From contig MHMD01000006.1 in assembly GCA_001819295.1 (NCBI GenBank), positions 1-11,539 of the forward strand: a stretch of 11,539 nt of DNA, in the 5' to 3' direction. The translations under genes and the position numbers were made by a program. Source of the stretch: Candidatus Nealsonbacteria bacterium RIFCSPHIGHO2_02_FULL_43_13 (GTDB lineage Bacteria; Patescibacteriota; Minisyncoccia; Minisyncoccales; MHMH01). The notes below the pieces were generated by a model. That model was not told where the DNA came from and searched no databases. It worked only from the letters and a program-made list of their open reading frames with translations. Shown here piece after piece: positions 5,050 through 11,539 of the stretch (position 1 is the stretch's first letter; each line of letters begins with the position of its first letter).

Positions 5050-6079
5050 CAGAATAACACTGCGAAGATTTGACGACATGCATTGCCATTTCAGGATGGG
5101 ACACCTCTTGAATGAGGTGTTACCTGTCACGGCGTTGTATGCTGGGCGCGCGATCGCAATGCCGAACACGCGGCCACGCGCAATTCTCACCGGAAAAGAT
5201 GTGTCATGGTATCGCGACCAAATTTATCGAGCGGGCAATTGGTTTGCGAAACAGCTTTCTTTTGAGCCGCTCATGACCATAGAGATAAGAGATAGTACGA
5301 CACCTGAAATGATTGCCGAGGCGAAACGCGCGGGAGCAGTTGCCGGGAAAGTGTATCCGTTAGGGGTAACCACAAATTCCGACGAAGGGCTCCGTGATTT
5401 CTTCAGGCCGGAAATTTCAGACACTTTCCGGGCAATGGAGGAAGCCGGCATGCTCCTTCTTCTCCATGGCGAATTGGATCAGGAGAGGACGCTTGTCACA
5501 AAACGGGAGGAAGTTTTTCTTCCAACGCTTGTAATGCTGGCTAAAAAGTTCCCGAATCTAAAGATTGTTCTCGAGCACGTTTCTACGAGAGCGGGGATTG
5601 AGATGGTAAAGCAGCTTGGGAAGAATGTCGCGGCGACAATCACTGCTCATCATCTATGCTTGACGCTGAACGACGTTATCGGTTACGGCATACAACCGCA
5701 TAATGCGTGCAATCCGATGCCGAAAGACTTCGACGATCGCGATGCGCTCATTAAAGCAGCGACCAGCGGCAATCCGAAGTTTTTCTTGGGATCGGACACC
5801 GCACCACATACGCGGGATAAGAAAGAATGTGCTAAGGGAGCCTGCGGAGTATTTACAGCGCCCGTGCTTCCAGAGCTTCTTGTTGAGATTTTTGAACAGG
5901 CCGGGCATCTCGGCCAGCTTGAAGACTTTACTTCGCGTTTTGGGGCGGAGTTCTACGGCCTCCCTCTCAATGAAGGCGAGGTCGTTCTTGTTAAAAGAGA
6001 ATGGGTCGTGCCGAAACAAATTGGAAGCGTTGTACCATTCCGGGCCGGCACCAAGCTTCAGTGGAAATTATCGCAGTAA
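5042..6079 (+). CDS. pyrC: Dihydroorotase (E. coli-type, class II)
   Basis: Cyclises carbamoyl-aspartate to dihydroorotate, the substrate of PyrD. Its 345 aa are close to the E. coli PyrC length. All expected metal and catalytic residues are visible: His14 and His16 in DDMHCHFR, carboxylated Lys103 in GKVYPLGVTTNSDEG, His142 in LLLHGE, His179 in LEHVSTRAG, and Asp252 in FLGSDTAPH. ATITAHHLCLTLND and PHNACNPMPKD are also typical. The ATG overlaps the end of pyrD (ATGAGTGA, 5042-5049), with GGAGG at 5030-5034, indicating translational coupling. A terminator follows directly. pyrB and carAB, which would supply its substrate, are not in the window. Confidence 0.96.
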   Translation: MSDRITLRRFDDMHCHFRMGHLLNEVLPVTALYAGRAIAMPNTRPRAILTGKDVSWYRDQIYRAGNWFAKQLSFEPLMTIEIRDSTTPEMIAEAKRAGAVAGKVYPLGVTTNSDEGLRDFFRPEISDTFRAMEEAGMLLLLHGELDQERTLVTKREEVFLPTLVMLAKKFPNLKIVLEHVSTRAGIEMVKQLGKNVAATITAHHLCLTLNDVIGYGIQPHNACNPMPKDFDDRDALIKAATSGNPKFFLGSDTAPHTRDKKECAKGACGVFTAPVLPELLVEIFEQAGHLGQLEDFTSRFGAEFYGLPLNEGEVVLVKREWVVPKQIGSVVPFRAGTKLQWKLSQ

Positions 6080-6092
6080 GTCAACCTAATAT

Positions 6093-6127
6093 AAAGGTCT
6101 CGCGGGGTAATCCTACGAGACCTTTTT
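6093..6127 (+). terminator. Intrinsic terminator after pyrC
   Basis: AAAGGTCTCG (6093-6102) pairs with CGAGACCTTT (6116-6125), followed by a T run to 6127. It closes the pyr block. Confidence 0.9.
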
Positions 6128-6155
6128 CCTTGGAAGTTATCCCCAGTTTTTGGAG

Positions 6156-6184
6156 TTGATTTTAGTCTATTTTTAGGGTAAAAT
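6156..6184 (+). promoter_or_regulatory. Promoter of the pheS gene, probably leaderless
   Basis: TTGATT (6156-6161) and TAAAAT (6179-6184) have exactly 17 bp between them. The expected start, about 7 nt after the -10 box, coincides with the ATG at 6191. If the first base is that A, the transcript has no 5' leader. An ATG at 6197 would leave a leader of only 6 nt. Confidence 0.75.
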
Positions 6185-6190
6185 AGAGGA

Positions 6191-7342
6191 ATGAGTATGC
6201 GCAAAAACATTATCATAAAAGACGAAAAGGAGGATGCTTTAATCGAAGAATTAAACAAAAGAAACGATATTAAGGCGGAAAGAATCAGGAGGCTGTTAGA
6301 ACTTACCGACCTGACGAAAAAAGAAAACTCTCCCATAAAAATTCTAGCCGATCAGATAATAAAATTGCCGAGGTTTAAAGATTTTGACCTGATTGATTTC
6401 CCGAGAATAGTTTCGGTCGGACAAAACTTCGATCTTTTAAATACTCCCAAAGACCATTCGAGCAGAAGGGAAACGGACACTTATTACGTTTCAGCTGAGT
6501 ATGTTCTAAGAACCCAGACGACAGACATGTGGTCTTTCCATCTTAAAGACCCTGAAATTTTGGAAAAATTGAAGAAAGAAGGGAGAGTCGGCGCGCTCTC
6601 AACCGGGATAGTTTTCAGGAAAGACGAAATTGATCGAAAGCATTTTCCGGCTTTTCACCAAATAGACGGCTTATATGTTTGTAAAAAATCAGACAAAGTT
6701 CTTGCCCAGAAGGACTTAGAAGATGTTTTGGTCGATATTGCAAAAAGCATTTTTGGGCAAGAGATAGAATATAAATTCGCGGTGGATTCTTTTCCGTTCA
6801 CCGACCCGTCGGTTGAAATGAGTCTGAATTTTAACGGCCAATGGATGGAAATTTTAGGTTCCGGGATTGTGCATCAGCAGGTTTTTAAAAATCTTGGTTT
6901 AGATCCCGAAATTTATAACGGTTGGGCGTTCGGTATGGGCATAGAAAGATTGGCGATGGTAAAAATGGGCATCCCCGACATCAGAATACTTTGGTCAGGA
7001 GATTCAAGAATTACGAGCCAGTTTAAAGACATAGACAGTCGATATGAAGAAGTAAGCAAGTATCCGGAAATTTCCAGAGATATTTCTTTTGTGATTGCAA
7101 AAACAATTAACTTGAATAATTATTACGAAATTGTCAGGGATTTTGCCCAAAACCTAATTGAAGAGGTGAAACTCATTGACAGCTACGAAGATGAAAAGAA
7201 ATTCGGCAAAGATAACAAGAGCTATACCTTTAGGATTGTCTATCGTTCTCCGGAAAGAACCCTAACGAACGATGAAGTAAATAAAATCCAGGAAGCAATA
7301 AGAAATAAAACAAAACAAGATTTAAACGCCATGTTACGTTAA
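6191..7342 (+). CDS. pheS: Single-chain phenylalanyl-tRNA synthetase (mitochondrial-type architecture)
   Basis: Charges tRNA-Phe with phenylalanine. Its 383 aa join a class II catalytic core (about 60-275) to a C-terminal ferredoxin-fold anticodon-binding domain (about 290-383). Core signatures are QNFDLLNTPKDHSSR (78-92), motif 2 GIVFRKDEIDRKHFPAFHQ (139-157), FPFTDPS (201-207) and motif 3 GWAFGMGIERLAM (244-256). The tail has YPEISRDISF (291-300), FRIVYRSPERTL and a terminal helix, as in FDX-ACB domains. In ordinary bacteria this tail ends the beta subunit PheT and the enzyme is alpha2beta2; here it is fused to the core, as in mitochondrial PheRS. No pheT follows; gyrB starts 9 nt later. 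It starts at ATG 6191 (or 6197) without SD. Confidence 0.93.
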   Translation: MSMRKNIIIKDEKEDALIEELNKRNDIKAERIRRLLELTDLTKKENSPIKILADQIIKLPRFKDFDLIDFPRIVSVGQNFDLLNTPKDHSSRRETDTYYVSAEYVLRTQTTDMWSFHLKDPEILEKLKKEGRVGALSTGIVFRKDEIDRKHFPAFHQIDGLYVCKKSDKVLAQKDLEDVLVDIAKSIFGQEIEYKFAVDSFPFTDPSVEMSLNFNGQWMEILGSGIVHQQVFKNLGLDPEIYNGWAFGMGIERLAMVKMGIPDIRILWSGDSRITSQFKDIDSRYEEVSKYPEISRDISFVIAKTINLNNYYEIVRDFAQNLIEEVKLIDSYEDEKKFGKDNKSYTFRIVYRSPERTLTNDEVNKIQEAIRNKTKQDLNAMLR

Positions 7343-7351
7343 TTAAATAAT

Positions 7352-9286
7352 ATGCCACAAAAACCAACAGAAAAAATCGAGGCAGGCTATACAGCCAAAG
7401 ATATTTATGTTTTGCAGGGCCTTGATCCGGTCAGACGCCGCCCGGGTATGTATATTGGGTCAACCGGCCCCGAAGGTCTGCATCATTTGGTTTGGGAGTG
7501 CGTTGATAACAGTATTGATGAGGCTATGGCCGGTTATGCCAAAAACGTCCAGGTTGTTTTGTTGCCTCAAAATCGGGTAAAAACCGTTGATGACGGCCGA
7601 GGCATCCCCGTGGAAAAGCATCCTCAGACCAAGAAATCAGCTTTAGAAACCGTCATGACCACGCTTCACAAGGGAGCTAAGTTCGGCAGCCAGGCTTATA
7701 AGATATCCGGCGGGCTTCATGGCGTGGGCGTAGCGGTAGTGTGCGCCCTTTCTAAATGGTCCCGGGCCGAGGTTTGTCGGGGAGGAGTCAGGTATTTTCA
7801 GGAATATGTTAAAGGCAAGCCCATGGGCCCCGTCAAGAAAGACATTAAATGCAGCCAAACCGGCACGACCATAATTTTTGAACCTGATCCGGAAATTTTC
7901 CCGGAAATAAAATTTGATGCCAAAAAAGTTTTAACTCACTTGCGCCAGCAGGCCTACTTAACCAAAGGAATCAGGATCAGCATAATTGATGAACGCGAAA
8001 AACCAGCCAAGCCCTATACTTTTTATTTCGAAGGGGGATTGCAGTCTTATGTTAAATACCTCGTTCACGGCGCTGTGCCTATCCAGCAGAATGTTTTTTA
8101 TGCGGCCAACGAAAAAGACGGTATTGCCGTGGAAGCGGCTTTCCAATATACCCGCGACCGCGAATTTTATGAAGAAAGCTTTGCCAATAATATTCATACC
8201 GGAGAGGGCGGCACTCACACGACCGGTTTTCGGGGCGCTTTAACCAGATCGCTCAACGATTACGCCCGAAAAAACAGTTTTTTAAAAGAGAAAGACGAGA
8301 ATCTAACCGGTGAAGATTTAAGAGACGGATTTACCGGCGTAATTTCTGTTAAATTAAGGGAGCCTCAATTTGAAGGCCAGACAAAAGCGAAATTAGGCAA
8401 TCCTGAAGTTAAATCAGCTGTTGAGGCCGTGGTTTTAGAGGGCCTGACGGATTTTTTAGAAAGAAATCCGCAAGATGCCAGGGGGATTATTGAAATGTGC
8501 TTATTGTCAGCTAAAGCGAGAAAAGCCGCCAAGGCGGCTCGACAGACGGTTTTAAGAAAAGGCGCTTTGGACGGCTTAGCTTTACCCGGAAAACTGGCTG
8601 ACTGCTCTTCGCGCAACCCCGAAGAATCAGAACTTTTCATCGTGGAGGGCGACTCCGCCGGCGGCAGCTGTAAAATGGGCCGCAACAGAGCGTTCCAGGC
8701 TATTCTGCCTTTGCGCGGCAAGATTTTAAACATTGAAAGAGCAAGGCTCGATAAGATGCTGGCTTCTAAAGAGATTAGAGCCTTGATTATCGCTTTGGGC
8801 ACGGCCATTGGTGAAGACTTTAATCTGGAAAATTTGAGGTATCACCGCATTATTTTGACTTTGGATGCTGATGTGGACGGATCGCATATCAGAACGCTGC
8901 TGCTGACTCTTTTTTATCGCCACTTCCAGCCGATTATCGCCGGGGGACATTTATATATTGCCCAGCCGCCTTTATACAAGATTCAATTGGGAAAAAAAAT
9001 GGAATATGCCTATAATGATGAGGATAAGGCCGAGATTACGGGCGCTATGAAAAAAGAAGCGAAAGGCAATCCGATTATTCAGCGCTATAAGGGCCTCGGA
9101 GAAATGAACCCGGAACAGTTGTGGGAAACGACCATGAATCCGGAAAACAGGATTTTATTAAGAGTGGATATTGAAGATGCTCGGGAAGCTGACCGGGTTT
9201 TCGACGTTCTGATGGGCGATGATGTTTTGCCCAGGAAAAAATTCATTCAGGCCCACGCCAAAAAAGTGAAGAATTTAGATATTTAA
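7352..9286 (+). CDS. gyrB: DNA gyrase subunit B
   Basis: ATPase and TOPRIM subunit of gyrase, which introduces negative supercoils with GyrA. Its 644 aa are normal for the short (non-E. coli) GyrB. The GHKL ATPase shows ECVDNSIDEA (Glu49, Asn53), DDGRGIP (80-86) and GGLHGVG (120-126). The transducer has a QTKAKLGN motif. The TOPRIM domain has EGDSAGG (432-438) and LDADVDGSHI (504-513), followed by the C-terminal QRYKGLGEMNPEQLW (577-591). ParE is possible in principle, but VMTTLHKGAKFG and the overall layout favour GyrB. It follows pheS by 9 nt and precedes the next gene by 2 nt, so it is probably co-transcribed. No SD precedes its ATG (TTAATTAAATAAT). gyrA is not in the window. Confidence 0.95.
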   Translation: MPQKPTEKIEAGYTAKDIYVLQGLDPVRRRPGMYIGSTGPEGLHHLVWECVDNSIDEAMAGYAKNVQVVLLPQNRVKTVDDGRGIPVEKHPQTKKSALETVMTTLHKGAKFGSQAYKISGGLHGVGVAVVCALSKWSRAEVCRGGVRYFQEYVKGKPMGPVKKDIKCSQTGTTIIFEPDPEIFPEIKFDAKKVLTHLRQQAYLTKGIRISIIDEREKPAKPYTFYFEGGLQSYVKYLVHGAVPIQQNVFYAANEKDGIAVEAAFQYTRDREFYEESFANNIHTGEGGTHTTGFRGALTRSLNDYARKNSFLKEKDENLTGEDLRDGFTGVISVKLREPQFEGQTKAKLGNPEVKSAVEAVVLEGLTDFLERNPQDARGIIEMCLLSAKARKAAKAARQTVLRKGALDGLALPGKLADCSSRNPEESELFIVEGDSAGGSCKMGRNRAFQAILPLRGKILNIERARLDKMLASKEIRALIIALGTAIGEDFNLENLRYHRIILTLDADVDGSHIRTLLLTLFYRHFQPIIAGGHLYIAQPPLYKIQLGKKMEYAYNDEDKAEITGAMKKEAKGNPIIQRYKGLGEMNPEQLWETTMNPENRILLRVDIEDAREADRVFDVLMGDDVLPRKKFIQAHAKKVKNLDI

Positions 9287-9288
9287 AT

Positions 9289-9735
9289 ATGGCAGAACAA
9301 GAAACCGATAAAAAAGGAATAATCAAGGCTTTGATTTTCGCGCTTTTGCTAGCTTTTTTAGGCATCGGGATTTTGGGTTGGCAGTATCGTAAAATAGAAA
9401 CCGAAAAAATTCCGGTTTTAGAAGAAAAAATTGAGCAAAAAACTGCGGAGTCCGCTTTGGATAAATTTATGCGTGCGCGCATTGGGAAAAACGAACAAGC
9501 CGCCTTAAATTACTTAACCGAATTCGCAATGGAGCAGAAAAATAGCGACAGATTTTCATTATTGGGCGATTTTCAAACTTACGAAATTTTAAACCAAGAC
9601 AAATTGCCCGACGGTCGCTATCGTTTTGCCGTGAAAATTTATGATAGCGACGAAATGAATGATCGGGTGGAAATTATCATCTCGGTCAAAATTTTAGACC
9701 GATATTACATTGATTCGATTGAGTTGGGCGGTTGA
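9289..9735 (+). CDS. Membrane-anchored protein of unknown function (148 aa)
   Basis: Residues 1-10 are polar, and 11-31 (IIKALIFALLLAFLGIGILGW) form one transmembrane helix or uncleaved signal anchor. A charged helical linker (about 34-55) leads to a soluble domain outside the membrane (about 56-148). That domain begins ALDKFMRARIGKNEQAALNY and ends in beta-like stretches, recalling NTF2-like or DUF4878-type folds; this is a guess from pattern, not a family match. No Cys or catalytic motif is seen. It starts 2 nt after gyrB without SD, so it is likely the last gene of the pheS-gyrB transcript. No terminator hairpin is obvious before the next promoter. Confidence 0.8.
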   Translation: MAEQETDKKGIIKALIFALLLAFLGIGILGWQYRKIETEKIPVLEEKIEQKTAESALDKFMRARIGKNEQAALNYLTEFAMEQKNSDRFSLLGDFQTYEILNQDKLPDGRYRFAVKIYDSDEMNDRVEIIISVKILDRYYIDSIELGG

Positions 9736-9745
9736 GATCGGGCGG

Positions 9746-9774
9746 TTGACTTAAGGTTAAGGCTTTGCTATTAT
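9746..9774 (+). promoter_or_regulatory. Promoter of the secE-nusG-rplK operon
   Basis: TTGACT (9746-9751) and TATTAT (9769-9774) are 17 bp apart. Transcription should begin near 9781, about 29 nt before the secE ATG. Confidence 0.78.
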
Positions 9775-9781
9775 AGGGATG

Positions 9782-9798
9782 AAGCGCCCAAGGCGCTT
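9782..9798 (+). promoter_or_regulatory. Hairpin at the predicted 5' end of the secE mRNA
   Basis: AAGCGCC (9782-9788) pairs with GGCGCTT (9792-9798) over a 3-nt loop, starting one base after the predicted transcription start. It could protect the 5' end of the mRNA or, with the four T after it (9797-9800), act as a weak attenuator. No SD lies between it and the ATG at 9810. Confidence 0.45.
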
Positions 9799-9809
9799 TT
9801 AAAAAACTC

Positions 9810-9995
9810 ATGTTTAGCAAAATTATTACATTTTTGAAAGAAGTCAAATTGGAGATAAAAAAGGTTAACTGGCCGACGCGCCACCAGACGATCAAGTATA
9901 CCCTGATTGTTTTGGGGATATCTTTGGTTATCGCCCTGTTTTTAGGGGGACTGGATTTTCTCTTTACCAAATTATTAGAAAAGTTTATACTCTAA
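9810..9995 (+). CDS. secE: Preprotein translocase subunit SecE
   Basis: Small essential subunit of the SecYEG channel. At 61 aa it is the short single-helix form usual outside Enterobacteria. FLKEVKLEIKKVNWPTRHQT (8-27) is the conserved amphipathic surface helix with the invariant W-P-T. One transmembrane helix follows (about 30-51). Its place just before nusG is the classical order. No SD precedes the ATG; the upstream bases are AAAAAACTC. nusG begins 1 nt after the stop codon. Confidence 0.95.
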   Translation: MFSKIITFLKEVKLEIKKVNWPTRHQTIKYTLIVLGISLVIALFLGGLDFLFTKLLEKFIL

Positions 9996-9996
9996 T

Positions 9997-10542
9997 ATGC
10001 CAAAACAACAAATCGAGCAACAGAGGAATTGGTACGTCATTCATACCTATTCGGGGTATGAGGATGCGGTGGCCAAGAACTTGAAGCAGAGAATCGAATC
10101 TTTAGGTATGGAAGATAAAATTTTCAACGTGATTGTGCCCAAAGAAAAGAAAATCAAGATTAAAGACGGTAAAAGAAAGGTGCAAGAAGAGAAGATCTAC
10201 CCGGGATATGTTTTGGTGGAAATGATTGTGACCGATGACTCCTGGTACGTGGTCAGAAACACCCCTAATGTTACGGGATTTGTCGGAGCGGGTACGACCC
10301 CGGTGCCGGTTTCTCTTTCAGAAATCGATATTTTAAAGAAAAAGATGGGCGTGGAAACGCCACAGTATAAGATTGACGTCAAGACCGGGGATGCCGTCAA
10401 AATTGTCGACGGGCCTTTCAAGGATTTCGACGGCAAGGTTTCCGAAATCGACGAAACCCGAGGCAAAATTAAAGTTTTGGTCAATATGTTCGGCCGAGAT
10501 ACGCCCGTAGAGCTCGATTCATTACAGATTAAAAAGATATGA
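9997..10542 (+). CDS. nusG: Transcription elongation and antitermination factor NusG
   Basis: Binds RNA polymerase and couples transcription with Rho or ribosomes. It has 181 aa, normal length. The NGN domain (about 10-120) shows [13 protein letters not shown] (11-23) and YPGYVLVEM (68-76). The C-terminal KOW domain (about 128-180) shows [10 protein letters not shown] and [10 protein letters not shown]. It lies 1 nt after secE and overlaps rplK by 4 nt (ATGA), as expected for a tightly coupled operon. No SD before the start. Confidence 0.97.
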   Translation: MPKQQIEQQRNWYVIHTYSGYEDAVAKNLKQRIESLGMEDKIFNVIVPKEKKIKIKDGKRKVQEEKIYPGYVLVEMIVTDDSWYVVRNTPNVTGFVGAGTTPVPVSLSEIDILKKKMGVETPQYKIDVKTGDAVKIVDGPFKDFDGKVSEIDETRGKIKVLVNMFGRDTPVELDSLQIKKI

Positions 10543-10958
10543 AAAAAATTAAAGCGATCGTTAAATTACAGATTCAGGCGGGAGCGGCGACTCCGGCGCC
10601 GCCCGTGGGTCCGGCTTTGGCCCAGCACGGTTTGAATATTGTTGAGTTTTGCCAAAAATTCAATGCGGCGACAAAATCCCAGCAAGGATTTAAGCTGCCG
10701 GTGGAAATCACGGTTTTTGAGGACAGAACCTATGCCTTTAAGGTGAAACAGCCGCCCGCATCCGAACTTTTGAAAAAAGCGGCCGGCATTGAGAAGGGTT
10801 CGGGCGCTCCTAATAAAACCAAAGTGGCCAAAATCACTCGTGATCAATTGAGAAAAATCGCCGAACAGAAAATTGAAGATATGAATGCCTCTAATGTCGA
10901 AGCCGCCATGAGAACCATCGAAGGCACGGCGAAAAACATGGGCATCACTATCGAGTAG
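10539..10958 (+). CDS. rplK: 50S ribosomal protein L11
   Basis: Binds the GTPase-associated region of 23S rRNA. It has 139 aa, normal length. The N-terminal domain carries [20 protein letters not shown] (residues 10-29) and [11 protein letters not shown]. The C-terminal domain has [19 protein letters not shown] and ends in the helix-rich rRNA-binding part. It starts by a 4-nt overlap with nusG, so its translation is probably coupled. In most bacteria rplA (L1) follows; here a nucleotide deaminase follows after 19 nt. Confidence 0.97.
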   Translation: MKKIKAIVKLQIQAGAATPAPPVGPALAQHGLNIVEFCQKFNAATKSQQGFKLPVEITVFEDRTYAFKVKQPPASELLKKAAGIEKGSGAPNKTKVAKITRDQLRKIAEQKIEDMNASNVEAAMRTIEGTAKNMGITIE

Positions 10959-10977
10959 TTTAATTTTTCTATAAAAA

Positions 10978-11472
10978 ATGGAAGAAAAAAAATACGTACG
11001 TCCAACCTGGGATGAATATTTTTTGGAACTAATAGAACCAATCGGCGAAAGAGCCACTTGCGACAGGGGACGCAGCGGAGCTGTCATTGTCAGTCCGCAT
11101 CATACTATTTTAGCTACCGGCTACGTCGGAGCTCCTCCGGGACAATCGCACTGTGATGAAGTCGGCCATATGATGAGGACGGTTATTGATGAAGCAGGCA
11201 ATCAATCTCAGCACTGTGTAAGAACCTTGCACGCCGAAGAAAACGCCATCTTGCAATGCGCCAAGGATGGCATAAAAATTGAAGGAGCGACGCTTTATTG
11301 TAAAATGGTTCCCTGTTACAACTGCGCCATGAGAATCGTCAGGGTGGGCATCAAAAAAGTGGTGGCGCAAAAAAGATACCACGCCGATGCATTATCCGTA
11401 AAATTATTCAATGATGCCGGCGTAAAATTGATAGTTATAGATGATACGACGGAAGAATACAAAAATCAATGA
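10978..11472 (+). CDS. Deoxycytidylate (dCMP) deaminase, ComEB-type
   Basis: Zinc enzyme that deaminates dCMP to dUMP, the substrate of thymidylate synthase. It has 164 aa, the usual size. The catalytic zinc site is visible: His85 and proton-shuttling Glu87 in LHAEENAI, and Cys113 and Cys116 in PCYNC. Upstream CDRGRSGAVIVSP and ATGYVGAPPG with a nearby HCDE match the dCMP deaminase fold, in which extra Cys/His residues often bind a second zinc. It begins 19 nt after rplK without SD and overlaps the next gene, a thymidylate kinase start, by 4 nt. The pair points to dTTP supply. Cytidine or tRNA adenosine deaminase are less likely given the neighbours and N-terminal motifs. Confidence 0.92.
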   Translation: MEEKKYVRPTWDEYFLELIEPIGERATCDRGRSGAVIVSPHHTILATGYVGAPPGQSHCDEVGHMMRTVIDEAGNQSQHCVRTLHAEENAILQCAKDGIKIEGATLYCKMVPCYNCAMRIVRVGIKKVVAQKRYHADALSVKLFNDAGVKLIVIDDTTEEYKNQ

Positions 11473-11539
11473 CCAATAATCCTTATCCGGGGAAATTCAT
11501 TGTTTTTGAAGGCCTGGACGGTTCGGGACAGTCAACCCA
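11469..11539 (+). CDS. tmk: Thymidylate kinase, 5' end only (cut by window edge)
   Basis: Only 23 complete codons are visible. The ATG at 11469 overlaps the deaminase stop codon (ATGA). The peptide contains KFIVFEGLDGSGQST (9-23), which aligns with the thymidylate kinase P-loop FEGxDGxGKST. The Walker A lysine is replaced by glutamine (Gln21). dTMP kinase fits the neighbouring dCMP deaminase. With so little sequence, another P-loop nucleoside or nucleotide kinase cannot be excluded. Confidence 0.75.
   Translation, partial: MTNNPYPGKFIVFEGLDGSGQST

Noticed and set aside
10566..11087. 173-codon minus-strand frame opposite rplK and the deaminase start
   Set aside because: Spans two real genes on the other strand; arises from their codon composition.

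Overview
The window looks like a piece of a Candidate Phyla Radiation (Patescibacteria, probably Parcubacteria-like) bacterial genome. This is inferred from compact gene packing, a coiled-coil CPR-style small protein, housekeeping genes without Shine-Dalgarno (SD) sequences, a single-chain PheRS, and a secE-nusG-rplK cluster with no rplA after rplK. No marker gene fixes the taxonomy.

Region 1 (1-2040) is an accessory stretch. It opens with a 741-bp unit present twice in tandem, with no difference seen between the copies, followed by the first 54 bp of a third copy. Each full unit carries a terminator-like hairpin, a multi-branched palindromic structure, a near-consensus promoter with a 9-bp inverted repeat in its spacer, a gene for an 85-aa cysteine-rich (zinc-knuckle-like) protein, and an intrinsic terminator. 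After the repeat come two more tiny SD-led genes (52 aa; 49 aa with CPKC) and a terminator. None of these small proteins has a function I can assign.

Region 2 (2040-6127) holds a leaderless coiled-coil gene (105 aa) and then four de novo pyrimidine genes: pyrF-pyrE, a terminator, then pyrD-pyrC with an 8-nt overlap and a final terminator. Together they cover dihydroorotase, dihydroorotate dehydrogenase, orotate phosphoribosyltransferase and OMP decarboxylase. carAB and pyrB are not in the window. All four have strong SD sequences, two start with GTG or TTG, and the block looks GC-richer than the genes to its right.

Region 3 (6150-11539) is core information processing: a mitochondrial-type single-chain phenylalanyl-tRNA synthetase from an apparently leaderless promoter, gyrB, a small membrane-anchored protein, then a second promoter driving secE-nusG-rplK, a dCMP deaminase and the start of thymidylate kinase. 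Spacing is -4 to +19 nt within the runs and no gene here has a convincing SD. The last two genes make dTTP precursors (dCMP to dUMP; dTMP to dTDP), so pyrimidine metabolism appears at both ends of the window.

The most notable points are the identical tandem units with a small zinc-knuckle gene, the split in translation-initiation signals between the accessory/pyr region and the core genes, the mitochondrial-like PheRS, and a Lys-to-Gln change in the P-loop of the thymidylate kinase start.
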